Assembly: GCA_914767715.1 (NCBI GenBank)
Contig: OU612069.1
Span: 4,958,001-5,022,000 of the forward strand
DNA: 64,000 bases
Reading direction: 5' to 3'
Source of the DNA: Membranipora membranacea
Taxonomy: Eukaryota > Bryozoa > Gymnolaemata > Cheilostomatida > Membraniporidae
Each line of letters begins with the position of its first letter. The first letter of the stretch is position 1. The notes beneath the pieces are model-generated. The model was not told the DNA's origin, made no database searches, and was given only the letters and a program-made list of their open reading frames with translations. Made by a program: the position numbers and the translations under genes. This document shows positions 25,376-38,315 of the stretch, in pieces.

Positions 25376-25516
25376 CTGTCTGGAAGGCTGGTCAAGTCAC
25401 AGCGCGTAGCCTTTATAGTCTTCAATGATTGAATTTGCCCCAATTCAGCAGGTAATGTGTGTAGGCCATAATTATAACTGACATCTAACAACTCCAGTCC
25501 TTGCAGTTTGGAGATG
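25376..25516 (-). CDS. LRR exon 3 (two leucine-rich repeats)
   Basis: Third intact 141-bp phase 2-2 minus-strand exon (acceptor TCTCCTCAACAG, donor GGTGAGTCAG). It reads ISKLQGLELLDVSYNYGLHT (then LPAELGQ) and IQSLKTIKATRCDLTSLPD. Against the exon at 15.5 kb I count about 18 replacing and 3 silent base changes. Several are multi-base changes in one codon (Leu to Tyr, Glu to Tyr, Leu to Thr), all outside the leucine/Asn/Cys scaffold. It has no stop and no indel. Confidence 0.75.
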
Positions 25517-25519
25517 CTG

Positions 25520-25975
25520 TTGAGGAGAAATAATGTAATGTTAAAATACCATGCAATACAGCTTGTCAGTTCATGGAGCAAAAACAATTGAGCAACAAAC
25601 TTGATTAATGAGAGAAAGTTTAAGATTGATCAATTACCTAGGAAGAATTGTACCTATCAGATTTTGATTTTGGTGGCTGAATAGATTTGGGTTTCCTTTT
25701 AATGCAAGTATCGGAGGAGTCAATAGTAACCATAAATAAATTGAGTTGCAATCTGACGTTTCAGATATGAATAAGTATTTATAGTGATGCAAGTTATGCG
25801 ATTCAAATTATCAAGTGACGTTTCACCCCATCCATAAAAAACATGGAACATTGACTAGCATTTGCTTCTGACTGGTATAATTGTAATAAATTGTTACTCA
25901 ATGCATCAAAGACAGATGTTATGACCTCGTCCTATTTCGATATTGAGTTGATTTTCTCAAACTTATTTTTCAGGG
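25520..25975 (+). repeat. E' flank and LINE RT relic
   Basis: Same arrangement as after exon 1: intron sequence, TGCAAGTATCGGAGGAGTCA, then an RT relic containing a LLLNASKTDVM-type stretch (about 25890-25925) that runs into module C. Confidence 0.6.
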
Positions 25976-26760
25976 CATGTCCTTCAAGCAGGCTGACAAA
26001 CTAAATCATAAAGCAATTTGAGAAAGAATGAGGTGAGATAAATGTATGAACTTTAAATCCAATGTAAATGAGATTGAACGAAACCGAACTCAATCAGAGC
26101 AAACTTTGAGAGAAATCGTAAGTTTTGAAATGGAACGTTAGCTGCAGCCGTGTAGGCAGGGTAAATAAAACCAAAGATTGAATATGCATCTTCATTTCCT
26201 TATTGCTCTAATGAATCTATTTAAAGTAGTCCTAAGGCTCAATAACAGATGCTTAAACATCATAAATCTAAATTGACATAAACCTGAGACAAGACAAAGG
26301 CATATCAATTCCACCATCAAGTGGTACCATTATTTATACCTCTCAACACTTTTAATATGTATATAAGTGATCATGAAATACTAGTTGAATTAAGGTTGCG
26401 TCCCTAACCATGTGGATTCATAATTCTTAGATGGACCTGTGGCTGTTATTTAAGATTACTGTAATGTTTTAAGTGTGAACACCTAATTCAGCCAGATGAC
26501 GGCGAGAAATTGGCTTTAATTCAACTTGTGTAGCTTGCTATATGGTCACAACTTTTGTGTGTGATACCACCAAGGTTAAGATAATTTTGTATACATATTC
26601 AGTTCTAATTTATATATATTTTCTTTTTCACGTTTTCTGCAGCTAGCTACGTACCAAAGCTGTTGAGATTATTTGAATATTAGATGCATAAAAATGACAA
26701 AAAAACGGAAGGTAATGTTAATTTTAAAACGTCCAGTTATGTCTTTTCTCTTTACATGAG
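25975..26760. repeat. Module C, copy 4 (left half) plus a scrap of E
   Basis: Left part of C up to GCAGCTAGCTACGTACC (about 26640). It is then joined to about 100 bp of E (GAGATTATTTGAATATTAGA) before module A begins. Confidence 0.65.
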
Positions 26761-29700
26761 ATATTGTAATATTTCAGATATTTAAATGTCACATAATATT
26801 ATATTATACCTAATTTCAATTCGGTAAATTGCAATTCAAATCTGTATGCAGCATTACTTTGAAGAGTATTAAGAAATCACATCATTTGCTGGTGTCTTGC
26901 TGAACATTGTTCCAGTATGTTGTTTATACATCTTCAAAAATACTATTTCCAAGGTGTTATAGAAACATTGCGGCAGCAGAAATCATATCTCATTACACTC
27001 ATGCTATTGGTTGAGAGGACAATCCAATGCTCTCATATTATTGGAATGAGAAGTGTCACCATTATGAGGAGAGAAAGCACTGAACGCTGTGACAGTTTTA
27101 TGAAAAAAAGAATACCACAATGCATCTCATTTTGAACATTATCGGTGGCTATGAGGTGGTTGTCACAGCATTATAAAACAAACTTCATGAGATGATCATA
27201 AAATAATGCTGTAGTGATGGAAGAACTGTGATGCTATAACATTGTTAAAATTGGATACTTTTTGATAGCATGATCATAACATCATTAAAGTGCTAATTAT
27301 AAGCTGTTTTCTCGCATTTAACAATGATGTATCATCATGTCAAAAATAATGTTTGACTAATACTGAGAACCAAAGATTCTGCTATAACTGAATCTGAACA
27401 TTGTGATTACCATTCTGTATCCTATTAGACAATAACCCAATCCTATCATTTACACACCATGTAATACTTGATAAATTTGTATGCAAAACATTGTTACAAT
27501 GTTCTCCATTTGCTGGGTTTTTTACCTTCATTTTGTAACAAGATGTCAAAAAGTTTTTAGGTTATGGAATACAGAGATCACAAAATTTACAGGGATCATC
27601 ATATTATTAGCATTTATAAACTTGGATTGTCAGCTTTGTGATAGGTAAACTATAAAGAACAATCCCTTTTCTTTTATCTAATTGGTAGGCACATATAACA
27701 ATTGTCTTAAACAAACTGCTCACATGGGGTTGTAAATAAAAGGCAATATCACCTTGTCTAGCATACTCTGCAAGTCCTCATCGAAAAGGTAGTAAAACTG
27801 CCAACACAGGTCTCCAAAATTTAAATTCACACTTCTGCTTTTAAATAATATCAATCGCAGTCACGTAGATATGTTGTTAGTTGGTTGTTTGACTGATCTA
27901 AATACAACAGCTTTATTTTCAGTTTTAACACTTTGTATATTTGGTATTGGTATTGGTATTTATTGCAGGTCATTGCCATCATCTTAAGGGCGAACCCTCC
28001 ACCTGTACCGTTCAAATATTTACGAACATATTCAACTGTCAACAAATTGTCCATTGAAATAATGAAAGTGAAAGATTTGAAAGAGTTAAAAAGATTTGCC
28101 ACCTCTATAAATGGGGTGCAATCATAGACTTGATTATAAACCTAGAAACTATATAGATATTGAGGCACTGAGGGACTTAATTGTGGGCAACGTAAGGTCA
28201 TTGGAAGGTGTATCAGCAATGATGCTATCATTGATTTTCTGTCCACAATCCAGGTTTTTTGTTCATAACTCGATCAATTTTGATCGGATTTTGAGTTTGA
28301 AAATCACAATAGATTAAGCAGCTTATGTCATTAACGATTTGGAACTCAGTGATTTATATGAATTTTGTAGTCCAATAGCTGTAGGAATCATCATCTCCTT
28401 ATTTGTATAAATATTTAAACTAGAGTTGTTACCCCACAAATTTGATATACATATAAAAAGTCTTTTGTTCTGCTAAACAAAATCCACAAAAATTTAGAAG
28501 AATAGAAACAGAAGACAGTGGATATTCTAGCTTGTATCAACTGATGTGTCCTTTGATTGAAAGCCCAGCAGTTTTGATTTCGGCATCCTATACTAAAATT
28601 ATATGTAAATTCTAATTTCATGTATCCAATTTGGCCCTCAAATCGATTCCACACCGAGATATGGAACCATAGTGATTTTGAAATAGAATTAAAATGTGCA
28701 AAATGTTGCTAAACTGAACTAATACTAAGCAAAAGTAATGGATAAAAATTTATGCAGCAGCAGTGAATTTTTGTCAATTGTAACTTTGATAACATCCAAA
28801 AATTAACAAGTGTTATTATTAATACACACCATTACATTTTATTTTGATTCTGCAAGGATTTGGTAGCTTTGGTCTTAGCCTTGTATGGATATTTTTAAAT
28901 ATGCCTATCGTATACCACGCTCACTGAGTTAGAACTTTATCGACAGAGGACTGAGGACTAGGAGGTATAAAGTTTCCCAAGCAAAACTTTTCAAATTGAT
29001 GACAATCCAGAGCGGCAGCGTTTCACTCAGGATGGTAGCATTAGAGCTACAACAATTTAGTATCCAACAGTTTCCTCTACTCATTTTTCTCTATGATACT
29101 TATGAATTTCTTGCCACAAGCTGGTATTGTTGGTATGTCGGGTAGATTCAGTAGGCTAGTGAATTCGCCATAAAGGCTAGGGGACTTGACCCTACCAATT
29201 TTCAGCGTGTCAATTCTGAAAAACCTCTTGTTTTTAATTACCAGGTGCCCAGAGGGCCTCATTGTGAGATTGGTTGGAATTATGAATGGATTACGCTAGT
29301 TTACTGGGTGCAATAGCCGATTACCATGATTTTCCCCATTGACTGCCCTTTAAAGAGGATATCATCATGATATTCCTGTGACTTAGAATAGATGTCTTTA
29401 TATGTTTGTGCCTACAATCTGAGCAAATAACTATAGCCAACGTCACTAGGCACTGATTTGCTTCATCCTTGATTTGGGTACACTCTATACTTATTAACAA
29501 TTAAGACCATTGAAACAATGGTCTTTTATAAAAGATTCAGGCAATCAAATTCGAGTCCATAATTGCAAACAATTTGATATGGTCTTCTACTATATAGCTA
29601 ATCTGCAGGAGTGAACTCTCACTGCAGGAGCCATTGAATATTCTCAGAGTTGACAATAACAGGATAATCGCATTTATTGAACCCACCATGCACAGACCAT

Positions 29701-30090
29701 TTATAAGAGATTTTATAAAGGAAAATTACACAGGACACTTTTATGTGTAAATACCTAGAGATAATAATCGGCCTTCCCTCTATTCTTTCTTGGGGGATGA
29801 GGCATCAGATCCATTGTAAATTTAATGTAAATGAAATTGTTCTAAGGAGACAGGAGACACCTATACTTGTTTATGTGAACAAACTCAGAGTAGTTCTCAC
29901 AAGATGATGTCTCAATAACAAACCAAGGTGAAATCACCAAGCAGGGTTTATGGCTATGGTTAATCTATCACATTGGGCCTATTTTAAAACTGGCAATACA
30001 CGGTATACAAAACATGTAAAAAATTTGTATTTAAGTGTTAACAGCTGAGAAGGAATGTTTTTCCCTGATCTGACAAAACACTAGAGTCTA
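26760..30090. repeat. Module A, copy 2 (most complete)
   Basis: Starts at TATTGTAATATTTCAGATA and carries all A landmarks. About 640 bp at its left is absent from copy 1 because of the window edge. A small frame at 26917-27135 is also open in copy 3 (41701-41946), but the shared sequence has no recognised domain. A GGTATT triplet repeat lies at 27941-27958. Confidence 0.8.
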
Positions 30091-32150
30091 GAAGCTTTGA
30101 AATATTACAACATAACGCAGTGGGATTGCTGTGTGTGCCCCCGCGCGATGTAAGAAGGTTGAGATACATTGCTTGGATGCTGCTTGAATTTGCTAATCTG
30201 TGACAGGGATTTGCGAGATCTAGTTTCTAATATCAGTGCTTACAGTATTGGTTAATTCGCTGTAAAGTTATGATCTGGGCAAGATACTGAAACTTGGAGG
30301 CCTGAAGTTAGAAGAGGCAAGCTTGACAAGGTATTAAAAAAATTAAGGGTGTACTGTGGTCACATTAACCCCCCTCATCTGTACTGAAAGGACTTAGGAA
30401 AAATAATGAATATATCTTCTTGTCCCTGATTGGAATCCGAATATTTCTCTGTCATGTGGAGGTTTCTAAAATTACTGGTTCTTCTATCATTCCTAGGTAC
30501 TTTTTTAAATTCTGCCTTCACAATTAAATATTGGTTCCATTTTCAAATTAGTAACAATAATCTAAGTCGGCATTCAATACTCATAATCTGATATTATTTT
30601 AAGTGATGTCATGTTAGAAGACAAGACTACAGGTTCACATCAAATCTTCATTGTGATATTAATATTGTATCATTGTATTGTCCTGAGTGTGAGGCCTCTA
30701 TACAATTCAATGCTTTTCATTGTTTCAACTTTCGGTAAACAAAAGAATCCTTTATATACTGTGCCTGATTCTTTTCAATATAAGATAAATGTAGCATGTC
30801 AGCTTGCATCCAAAGTTTATATGAGAAAACTGAGAATGAATTTTAAGAAATGCTGCTTTAAATGAAGGGAAAATACGATATAGTGACCCTAAATGATCCA
30901 TCTATTGGCAGCGTCACCACAAAGTCACACGAACTATTTGAGGCTTCTAGCATTTGCATAAGTGCATTTTAATTGAGTCATCTGGTTAATGAAAGATAAT
31001 TTTTTGCCAACTTTTCATTATGTTTTATGAAACTCATGATTTTTTTACATTCCTTCGTGGATTAAATAGTAACTAAACCATTAAGCCTGGACAATAACTT
31101 TCAATCATTTTGTGATTATTTCAGCATCAAATTATAAAAATGTAGGGGGAGATAAAGAGGAAACTATATAAGTCATGAACATAAAACCTGAATTGTTGAC
31201 AGTAAATCAATGATAATATCATTGCTTATTACACCTTCCAATGACGTTGCGTTGCCCACAATTGAGTGTCTCTTTTCAGCTAAATGTAGTGTCATGTCTA
31301 GGTTTATAATTAAGTCTATGGGTGCAATTGAATATGTTACAAAAATTATTAAAAAGTTGTTATCATATTTCAATTAATGTGCAATAATCTAGTGTTAACC
31401 CTAAAATAGACAGCCTATATCTTCCTCAATAAATTGGTCACAGCTTAAGAGTGTCACAACACACAAATTAGTAATATTTACTTCTAAACTTATAATTTAT
31501 AGTCATTAAGTTGAGGGACAAAAAATCATGCTGCTAGATACTTTGTTATCACTCACACATACAAATCTTCTGCTAAAAAGTGGGGGTATCTTTACCAGTA
31601 TGGGATGATCTAATGACGTCATTTGCTGAACAATCATGTCGGGTTATTGACATTTTAAATATCGGAATATTTTTCCATAAAGTAATTGTTATTATTATAA
31701 TTACCTTACTATGGATTTAATAACTTCTTTTTATGAGAATAATACGGAATATTCAGGTGGGAGATGTGGGATGAACGTCAACAAAAGTGTTTTAATATAG
31801 AAAAAAATATTATTGTGATATGGTTATTGGAGTATTTTGAGCAATAGTAGGGGTGTCGGTTAGAAGATGTTTCTTTGCCCATTTAAGCCTGCATTACAAG
31901 ACTAAAATCCATTTTTTACAGCACAATTGGAGCAATTGAATTTGTAAGAAGATAATTCCTAATTTTGTGATATGTTGGTGTAGACTTGTGAAACAGATAG
32001 TGGTGTGAACTTGATCAATGCTGCCACCAAAATGAATATATAATGGCATTCATCGTATAGATGTAGCAAATTTAATTATTCTCAGTAGCGAGCCTGTCTG
32101 CCAGCATGTCTGACAATCAACAGAACCAATAAATTGGTAACAACTGTGAA
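30080..32150. repeat. Module B, copy 3
   Basis: Full B with the AACATAACGCAGTGGGATTG start (30110), TCTCTGTCATGTGGAGG (30448), GTGGGAGATGTGGGATG (31757) and a direct run into module C as in copy 1. An 84-codon frame at 30611-30865 is not kept in other copies. Confidence 0.8.
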
Positions 32151-32154
32151 AAAT

Positions 32155-33000
32155 ATTACACAGGGTAAATTAGTCCAAGGATTGAATATTCCACTTGATT
32201 TCCTCATTGCTCCAATGGATATATTTAAAATAGTCCTAAGATTGGGTAACAAATGCTTAAACATCCTAAATCTAATTTGACTTAAAACTGTCACAAGGCA
32301 TATCAGTTCTATCATCAAGCGGTACCGTTATTTATACCTTGAACAGTATTCAAATGTATGTAAGTGATGATGTAATAATTGTCTGAAATAAGGTTGTATC
32401 CCTAACCATGTGGATTCATATACCTTGGGTGGCTCTGAGGCTGTTATTTGAAATTTCTGTAATGTTGTTAGTGTGCACAACTAATTCAACCTGTTGAAGG
32501 CGAGAATTTGGCTATTATTCAAATTGTGTAGCATTCTGTATGGACATAACCTTTGTGTGTGATACTACCATGGCTATGATAATTGTGTATACATTTTTTC
32601 TTTCTTATTAGGATATATTTTCTTATTTACGTGTTCTGCAGCTAGCTGCGTACCTAATATGTTTCTCGGTTTGTACCTAACTTTGAGAAGCCTAGGTGAT
32701 GACTGTGAGATATAGAGTTGTTTCTTCTAAATTCTTTCATTCAAGTAAGATTTAGCAGAGAGCAAGTGTCGTTATTAATGACATTAATATTTGTTATATT
32801 TTTATTACGTCCTCTCAAGCAAAGTTTTACTTGTTTTACTCTTTCACTTGAGCTTTTGAGCAGGAAATCTGAGAGTAGCCACATCTTTGCGTTTTGATCT
32901 TGAATATCTTTCACAGAACAAGAAGTTCCTTATTCATAAAAAATAAGCTATAATCAATAAATTGGCCTGTGCCATAAACAGAAGTCAAATTTATTTACCT
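32155..33000. repeat. Module C, copy 5 (left half)
   Basis: Matches C from CACAGGGTAAATTAGTCC to the AAATAAGCTATAATCAATAA landmark, then breaks at about 32995 into module D. Copies 1 and 5 share ATTAGTCC where others have ATAAAACC. Copies 1 and 5 both follow module B, so they form one subgroup. Confidence 0.7.
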
Positions 33001-33620
33001 ATTTGAGCAATGTGTGGGTGCAGACGTGTGATACAGATAGTGATGTGATATGTGCTGCCCAAAATTATATTCATATTTATTATTATTTTTATTTATCGTG
33101 ATATTCATTGTTTAGTTGAGCCAATTGTTACATATTAAATGCAATTATTTTCATTTACATAGATTATGAGCCTGCCTGCCAGCATGTCCGACAATCAACA
33201 AACCTAATCAGGTGGTAACAACTGTAACAATACTTAATTTCCATTTTTTACGGTATATAATTTTGAGAAATAAACTCCTTCAGCTCATATAATCAAGAAA
33301 GGGTAGCCTCGTAGCTGACAGTGCATTTTACAAGGAATAATAGAGCTGCATTGAAACCTTCAGCAGGTACTGATTTTCGTATTTGATCACTCACTCACTG
33401 CAGCTGATGGAATTCCAAACTATCCACCTGTGTCCATGCATCCTGTGCCCATCTGATGGACACTGTTGGCATGCAACCTGTACTGGACGGGTGTTGACTG
33501 ACGGGCAATATGTTTTAATGGATGGACAGGTTTTTGCTGGACGGATAGACAAAGAAGTATGGCCAATTTCTTCAGCTCTTTCCACCTCTTCTGACTCGCG
33601 CTAAATAATATTACTTGGCG
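33000..33620. repeat. Module D, copy 4 (right part)
   Basis: Right half of D including GCCAGCATGTCCGACAATCA (33179), CTGCAGCTGATGGAATTCC (33400) and the GGAC/GTCC-rich stretch 33425-33550. Open frames on both strands here follow the repeated motifs and are not genes. Confidence 0.65.
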
Positions 33621-34055
33621 GCAAAGTGTTTTTAAACTAATCAATTTAGCAAGCCATCTGGGAAAGAGGTGTGTGTTGTGTAGTGCCCCTATACCATGTG
33701 CTGGTTACATTGTTATAGACACAGAGGGGCAACAAAAAATTACATAGTATACCACCTGTATTATTGGACTAGACCTTATCAAAAAAGACCTAAATTGACC
33801 TAGATGAACATCGATGCAATGGCTGGTTCATGCCACAAACTTGAAATTAAAAAACCGATCATTGCATCCTCATATGACACTTAGATGTACTTCTTGTGTT
33901 TTATATATTGCCAATGAAACGTCAATCGAATCAAATCACAATATATTGAAGCAGTCTTTTAGTAACAAGTCTTTGATTTGGTCAATCACTTATTTTCTCT
34001 TGACATACTCATTCGAGAACGAACTGCTGCCTGTGCTGACTGTGCATTGATACAA
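33620..34055. repeat. Module E, short copy
   Basis: E landmarks ATAGTATACCACCTGTATTA (33746) and TGGCTGGTTCATGCCACAAA (33819) are present. The copy ends near 34030, where it breaks into a second piece of D. Confidence 0.6.
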
Positions 34056-34395
34056 TGGTAAATCGTTTATTTTTATTTTTAAACACCCAGCAGAGGAGTG
34101 CGGCTAGTGGGATTCCAAATTGTCCACCTGTGTCCACGTGTCCTTTGCCTATCTGTTGGACACATTCGATGGGAAAACCTGTACTAAAAAGGCATGAGCA
34201 GACGGAAAATTTGTTTTAATGGAAGGACAGTACTAACTGGACGGTAGACCAAATTGAATGGCCAATTTTTTTTCAGCTCAATGACCCCCTCCAACTTGCT
34301 CTAAATGAAAATACATTGGCGGCAAAGCGTCTTTAGACTGATCAATTTAACAAGCCACCTGGGAAAGAGGTATGCGTTTGGTATACCATGAATTG
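34055..34395. repeat. Module D, copy 5 (right end only)
   Basis: Right end of D: GATTCCAAATTGTCCACCTG, ACGGAAAATTTGTTTTAATG and CTGATCAATTTAACAAGCCA. It is the second D end within 700 bp. Confidence 0.6.
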
Positions 34396-35740
34396 GGTAC
34401 ATTTTTTTATAGAAACAGAGGGGCAACAAAAAATTACATAGTATACCACCTGTATTATTGAACCTTATTGGAACAGACCTAAACGGACCTAGATGAACAT
34501 GCATGCAATGGCTGGTTTATGCCACAAAGTTAAAATTAAAAAAACGCTCAATTCATCCTTATATTAACTAATATGGCACTTGTATGTACTTCTTGTGACA
34601 CGCCTATTAAGACAACTATAGGGGAATGAGTGACAAAACAGCAGACTGATCAGTTTAAACATTCCTACATCTCTAGCTCAAATTTTGTGAATCTCACTTC
34701 TTTTTGCAATCATTGATTTAAGTTTCGTATATCGCCAATGCAACGTCAATCGAACCAAGTCACAATTTATTGAAGCAGTCTTTTAGAAACCAGTCTTTGA
34801 TTTGGTCAAACACTTATTTTCTCTTGACACACTCATTCGAGAAAAAACTACTGCAGCCTGTCTAGCAATCCTGTATAAGGAGAGCTAGTTGTGATACTGT
34901 CGAGATATTTGAAAACTAGAAGCATAAAAATGACAAAAAGAGTAGGTAATGGTAATTTTAAAATGTCCAGTTATGTCTTTTCACTTTACATGTGAGCTCC
35001 AATTCGGTGTCGATCAATGAAACTTAAAAGATGACCAATTTTGAATTGTGTGCATGATAAATATTGCTAATATTGTTAAATTGTTAATATTGAATCGTAA
35101 TATAATTGCACATGTATGTCCTTTCATTTTCCTTGCGCCTAATTAAATCGATGATGCACCAACTAAATTATTTGCACTTTAAACCGAAGTTCCTAATTTC
35201 AAGGTTTCCTGAAAGGAAATTTGGTGTAATGGGGTCAGACCATTGTTGTCCTGACCTCTTTTAGTGTCGCTATGGGGAAGCGCATCTCACTTACTCAAAA
35301 GTACTAATGTTGCAAGCATCTGACTCACATTTTTTTTTCAGATATTCATAGGTATTTCTAGTGATGCAAGTTACACGATTCAGATGTGAAACTTAATCTA
35401 TAATTGCTGACTAAAAATATAGACTTAATATGTAAATATAAATGCTTAATTAAACTTGTTTTTTAGTGATGCATGTTATGCGATTCAATTTATCAATCCA
35501 TCGTGACATTTCACTCTATCCATCAAAATGTGGAATATTCACTAGCCTTACCTTCGAACTGGTATAATTGTGATGCATTGATACTCGATGCATCAAAGAG
35601 AGATATTATGACAGTCTCCCACTTTGATTTTCAGTTGATTTTCTCTAACTAATATTTCAGGGCACGTAGTCCTCAAATATTCCGACATATTTACATATTT
35701 AGAATAATTTTAGATAAGAATATGAGTTTTATGCAATAAT
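34395..35740. repeat. Module E with RT relic, no LRR exon
   Basis: Long E copy with an exon-less joint at about 35315 (GCAAGCATCTGACTCACATT). The RT relic near 35560-35735 is recognisable only from its LNASKT-like stretch; its thumb is degraded. Confidence 0.6.
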
Positions 35741-36289
35741 TTGTATGTCATATTGTAATATGCTACCGGTATCTCAAGTTGTCAGATTTGATGTCAATTA
35801 CGGACTGAGTACCTGTGCTTCCTGCTTCTTTTAGACTTATTTCACTGCCTTAGGTAGAGGTTATTATTACTTCCATACCAATTATCCTAACTAGGAAGAG
35901 TTACGCAACATATGTAAGAGGGTGATAATTTTGTAATTTTATTGTGTATTTACATGTAGCATAACCACATTATGTTCATCTGTTCATTGTCCCATCGTAT
36001 TGTTATTTTATGGTCATGTCACAGTGTTTCAATATGTAACGGTCGGAATTCATCGGCTACTGAATTTTATCGACTAATGACTTTGATAATTACTAAAAAA
36101 TATCCTGCTTGTATTTTAAACAATTTTCCAAGGAATGTTCTTTCCAATGCATAAATGAATTGTTTTTAATTCACAGGGTACAAAAACCAATAAAATGTTC
36201 GTTGACGACCCCCTCTATGTGTATGCTGTCTAGCCTAGCGTCTCTATGGTAGTACACTTATAACTCTCAATGGATTAATTTCACCGCAG

Positions 36290-37460
36290 CAAAGGATTGA
36301 AACAGTCAGTACTCCCAAGAAAATGGTAAGTTGCCTCCTATTATGTCAATAATCATTAATGTGATATGCGTGCCATTTTTTATGCGTAGTTTTTTTTTAT
36401 CTTCCTGCTGTTTTGAATTGTGAAGAGATTGACCCTTGTTGCAAGCTGAGGGTGTTTTTCTTGATTGTAAAGTGCATGATCGTATCAAGTGTACTTTCAT
36501 TGTGTTGGCACCTCTGTGTCAGTAACTGGATATAGCTAAAAATCCGGTAGCTTCTACTTTGAGCCTTGATTGACATGCCAGTAATACCCTTTATAAACTC
36601 AAGCATGCTACTTGACTTCAGTTTCACAAGGGTCGGTTGTAGGAAGTTGAATGAAGTAAAACTGTGTATGTGTTTAGGAGATGCAAAAATTCATTGTCAA
36701 ATTGATATTCTATTGTATTGTAGGGGCACTGATACAGCAGTGTTGTACCCAGAAGGAAATAGATATGAAAACAGCCGACGTACTGAGAGATGCCCTTCAC
36801 TAAAAGGGTGGCAAAAAATAAAAGGTAACTTTTTTGAAGTACTTGATATATGAAAAGAGTTCTCTCAATTGAATTTTGTTTATCCTAAACATGTTTTGCA
36901 TGCAAATATTCTGGCAAGCACAATTTATTGCAAAGGATTGACTTCTGAATTACCAATTGTTTTTTGATATTTCGCATTTGATATTCAAATTAAACTTGGA
37001 GTTGTAATGACACTGACAATTGGCAGACAGCTCAGTATTCACATAATAAACCTTTTCTCACATTGTCACTCACCACTTAGAAATAGTTGCTGAAATTGTT
37101 TTGTAATTATTTGCGGTATTCATAAAAACCATCGCTATAATCCATCAAATATGATATAGCTACGAATTTGAAGTGTAACTTATTGTGAATATATATCTAA
37201 CATACCCTTTTTTCTATTTTCTGTTACAGCTTCTGTCTAACAGGGCTCAAAGGAATCCCGAGATGATTGGATGACTCTGAAAGATAGATGCTAGATTCCT
37301 CCCAATTTCCAATACTAAATTTTCTTATCTTCTTCCCTTATTTTCATAAGTTTTTGCATCATTTCAATTGAATGCCCCATGCATTATCAGTTATTACAAC
37401 ATATTTTGTTCTTATTTTTGTGGATTTCTTATATTCTTATATTTTGTAGATATTAATAAA
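36290..37460 (+). CDS. Possible three-exon 3' end of an unknown gene
   Basis: Three segments with fitting splice signals. 36290-36325 (36 nt) has acceptor TTTCACCGCAG and donor GTAAGT. 36724-36824 (101 nt) has acceptor TATTGTATTGTAG and donor GTAACT. 37230 onward has acceptor TTTTCTGTTACAG. Joined, one frame stays open: KGLKQSVLPRKW, then GTDTAVLYPEGNRYENSR and RTERCPSLKGWQKIK, ending in a few residues and TAA at about 37238. AATAAA occurs at 37455-37460. The middle exon is the most protein-like. I recognise no family and have no upstream exons. Chance alignment of splice-like sites is quite possible. Confidence 0.3.
37455..37460 (+). terminator. AATAAA polyadenylation-type signal
   Basis: AATAAA about 220 bp downstream of the putative stop of the three-segment gene model. 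Such hexamers are common in AT-rich DNA, so it only weakly supports that model. Confidence 0.25.
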
Positions 37461-37944
37461 ATGTAGAATTATTACCTGATGATTCGTAAATTTTTCTTTC
37501 AAGATTTCATGATCTTATAAAGTTGCACACTACTTGTCTTTGATGCAGAGTTTGACAAGTTATAATTTTGATTTAATTCTTGACAATTAAAAAATATGCA
37601 TTTAATAATATGGCAATGTTGCTAAAATGTTACCATGCCATATAAATAGGGTTCCTCATGAAAACGATACTGAACCATCATTCTTTTATGTTATTTCATA
37701 GCATTTTTATAACATGGAAATCTGCTGTCACCTGGCGTTATTGTATTGTTATAAAATAATAATGTTCTCACGATTTCGGGTAACAATATTTGAAAGCTGT
37801 TAATCAGCAATATTTAAAATAACATGATCATAACATTGAAACATGTCCACAGTTTTCGCAACTATAACATCACACAAAATCGCTCTGACGAGGAATCTTG
37901 AAAGTGATAGCAACGTTATCATACTGGTAAAGAAATGTTTGCCG

Positions 37945-38315
37945 TTTACTGGGATGTTGTCCTGACCTCTTTTAGCGTCGCTATAGGGAAGGGCATCTCG
38001 CTTACTACTGTTGCAAGCATCTGACTGACATGTTTGTTTCAGATATTGATAAGTATTTTTAGTGATACAAGTTATGTGCCTCGGATGTGAAACTCAATCT
38101 ATAATTGCTGACTAGTGATGCTAGTTATGCAATTCAATTTAACAATTCACAGTGACATTTCACTCCATCCATAAAAAAATATGGAACATTGACAAGCCTT
38201 TGCTTCTGACTGGTATAAATGTGTAATTGTAATATATTGTTACTCAATGCATCAAAGACAGATGCAATGACCTAGTCCTATTTTGATATTGATTTGATTT
38301 TCTCAAACTTATTTT
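37945..38315 (+). repeat. Short module E with RT relic
   Basis: Begins in the middle of E (GTTGTCCTGACCTCTTTTAG). It carries the exon-less joint near 38010-38040 (GCAAGCATCTGACTGACATG) and an RT relic at about 38200-38300, then continues into C. Confidence 0.6.

Larger units (their letters stand above)
35740..37940. other. Longest single-copy stretch in the duplicated region
   Basis: About 2.2 kb with no copy elsewhere in the window. It holds candidate exons (see 36290-37460) and AT-rich spacer. It is the best place to look for a host gene that predates the duplications. Confidence 0.5.

Noticed and set aside
26917-27135. 72-codon frame also open at 41701-41946
   Set aside because: The two module A copies are simply very similar. 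There is no splice signal or domain, and the third copy lies outside the window.
33391-33644. Overlapping open frames on both strands in the GGAC/GTCC-rich end of module D
   Set aside because: The frames come from short self-complementary motifs. They are not preserved in the other D copies.
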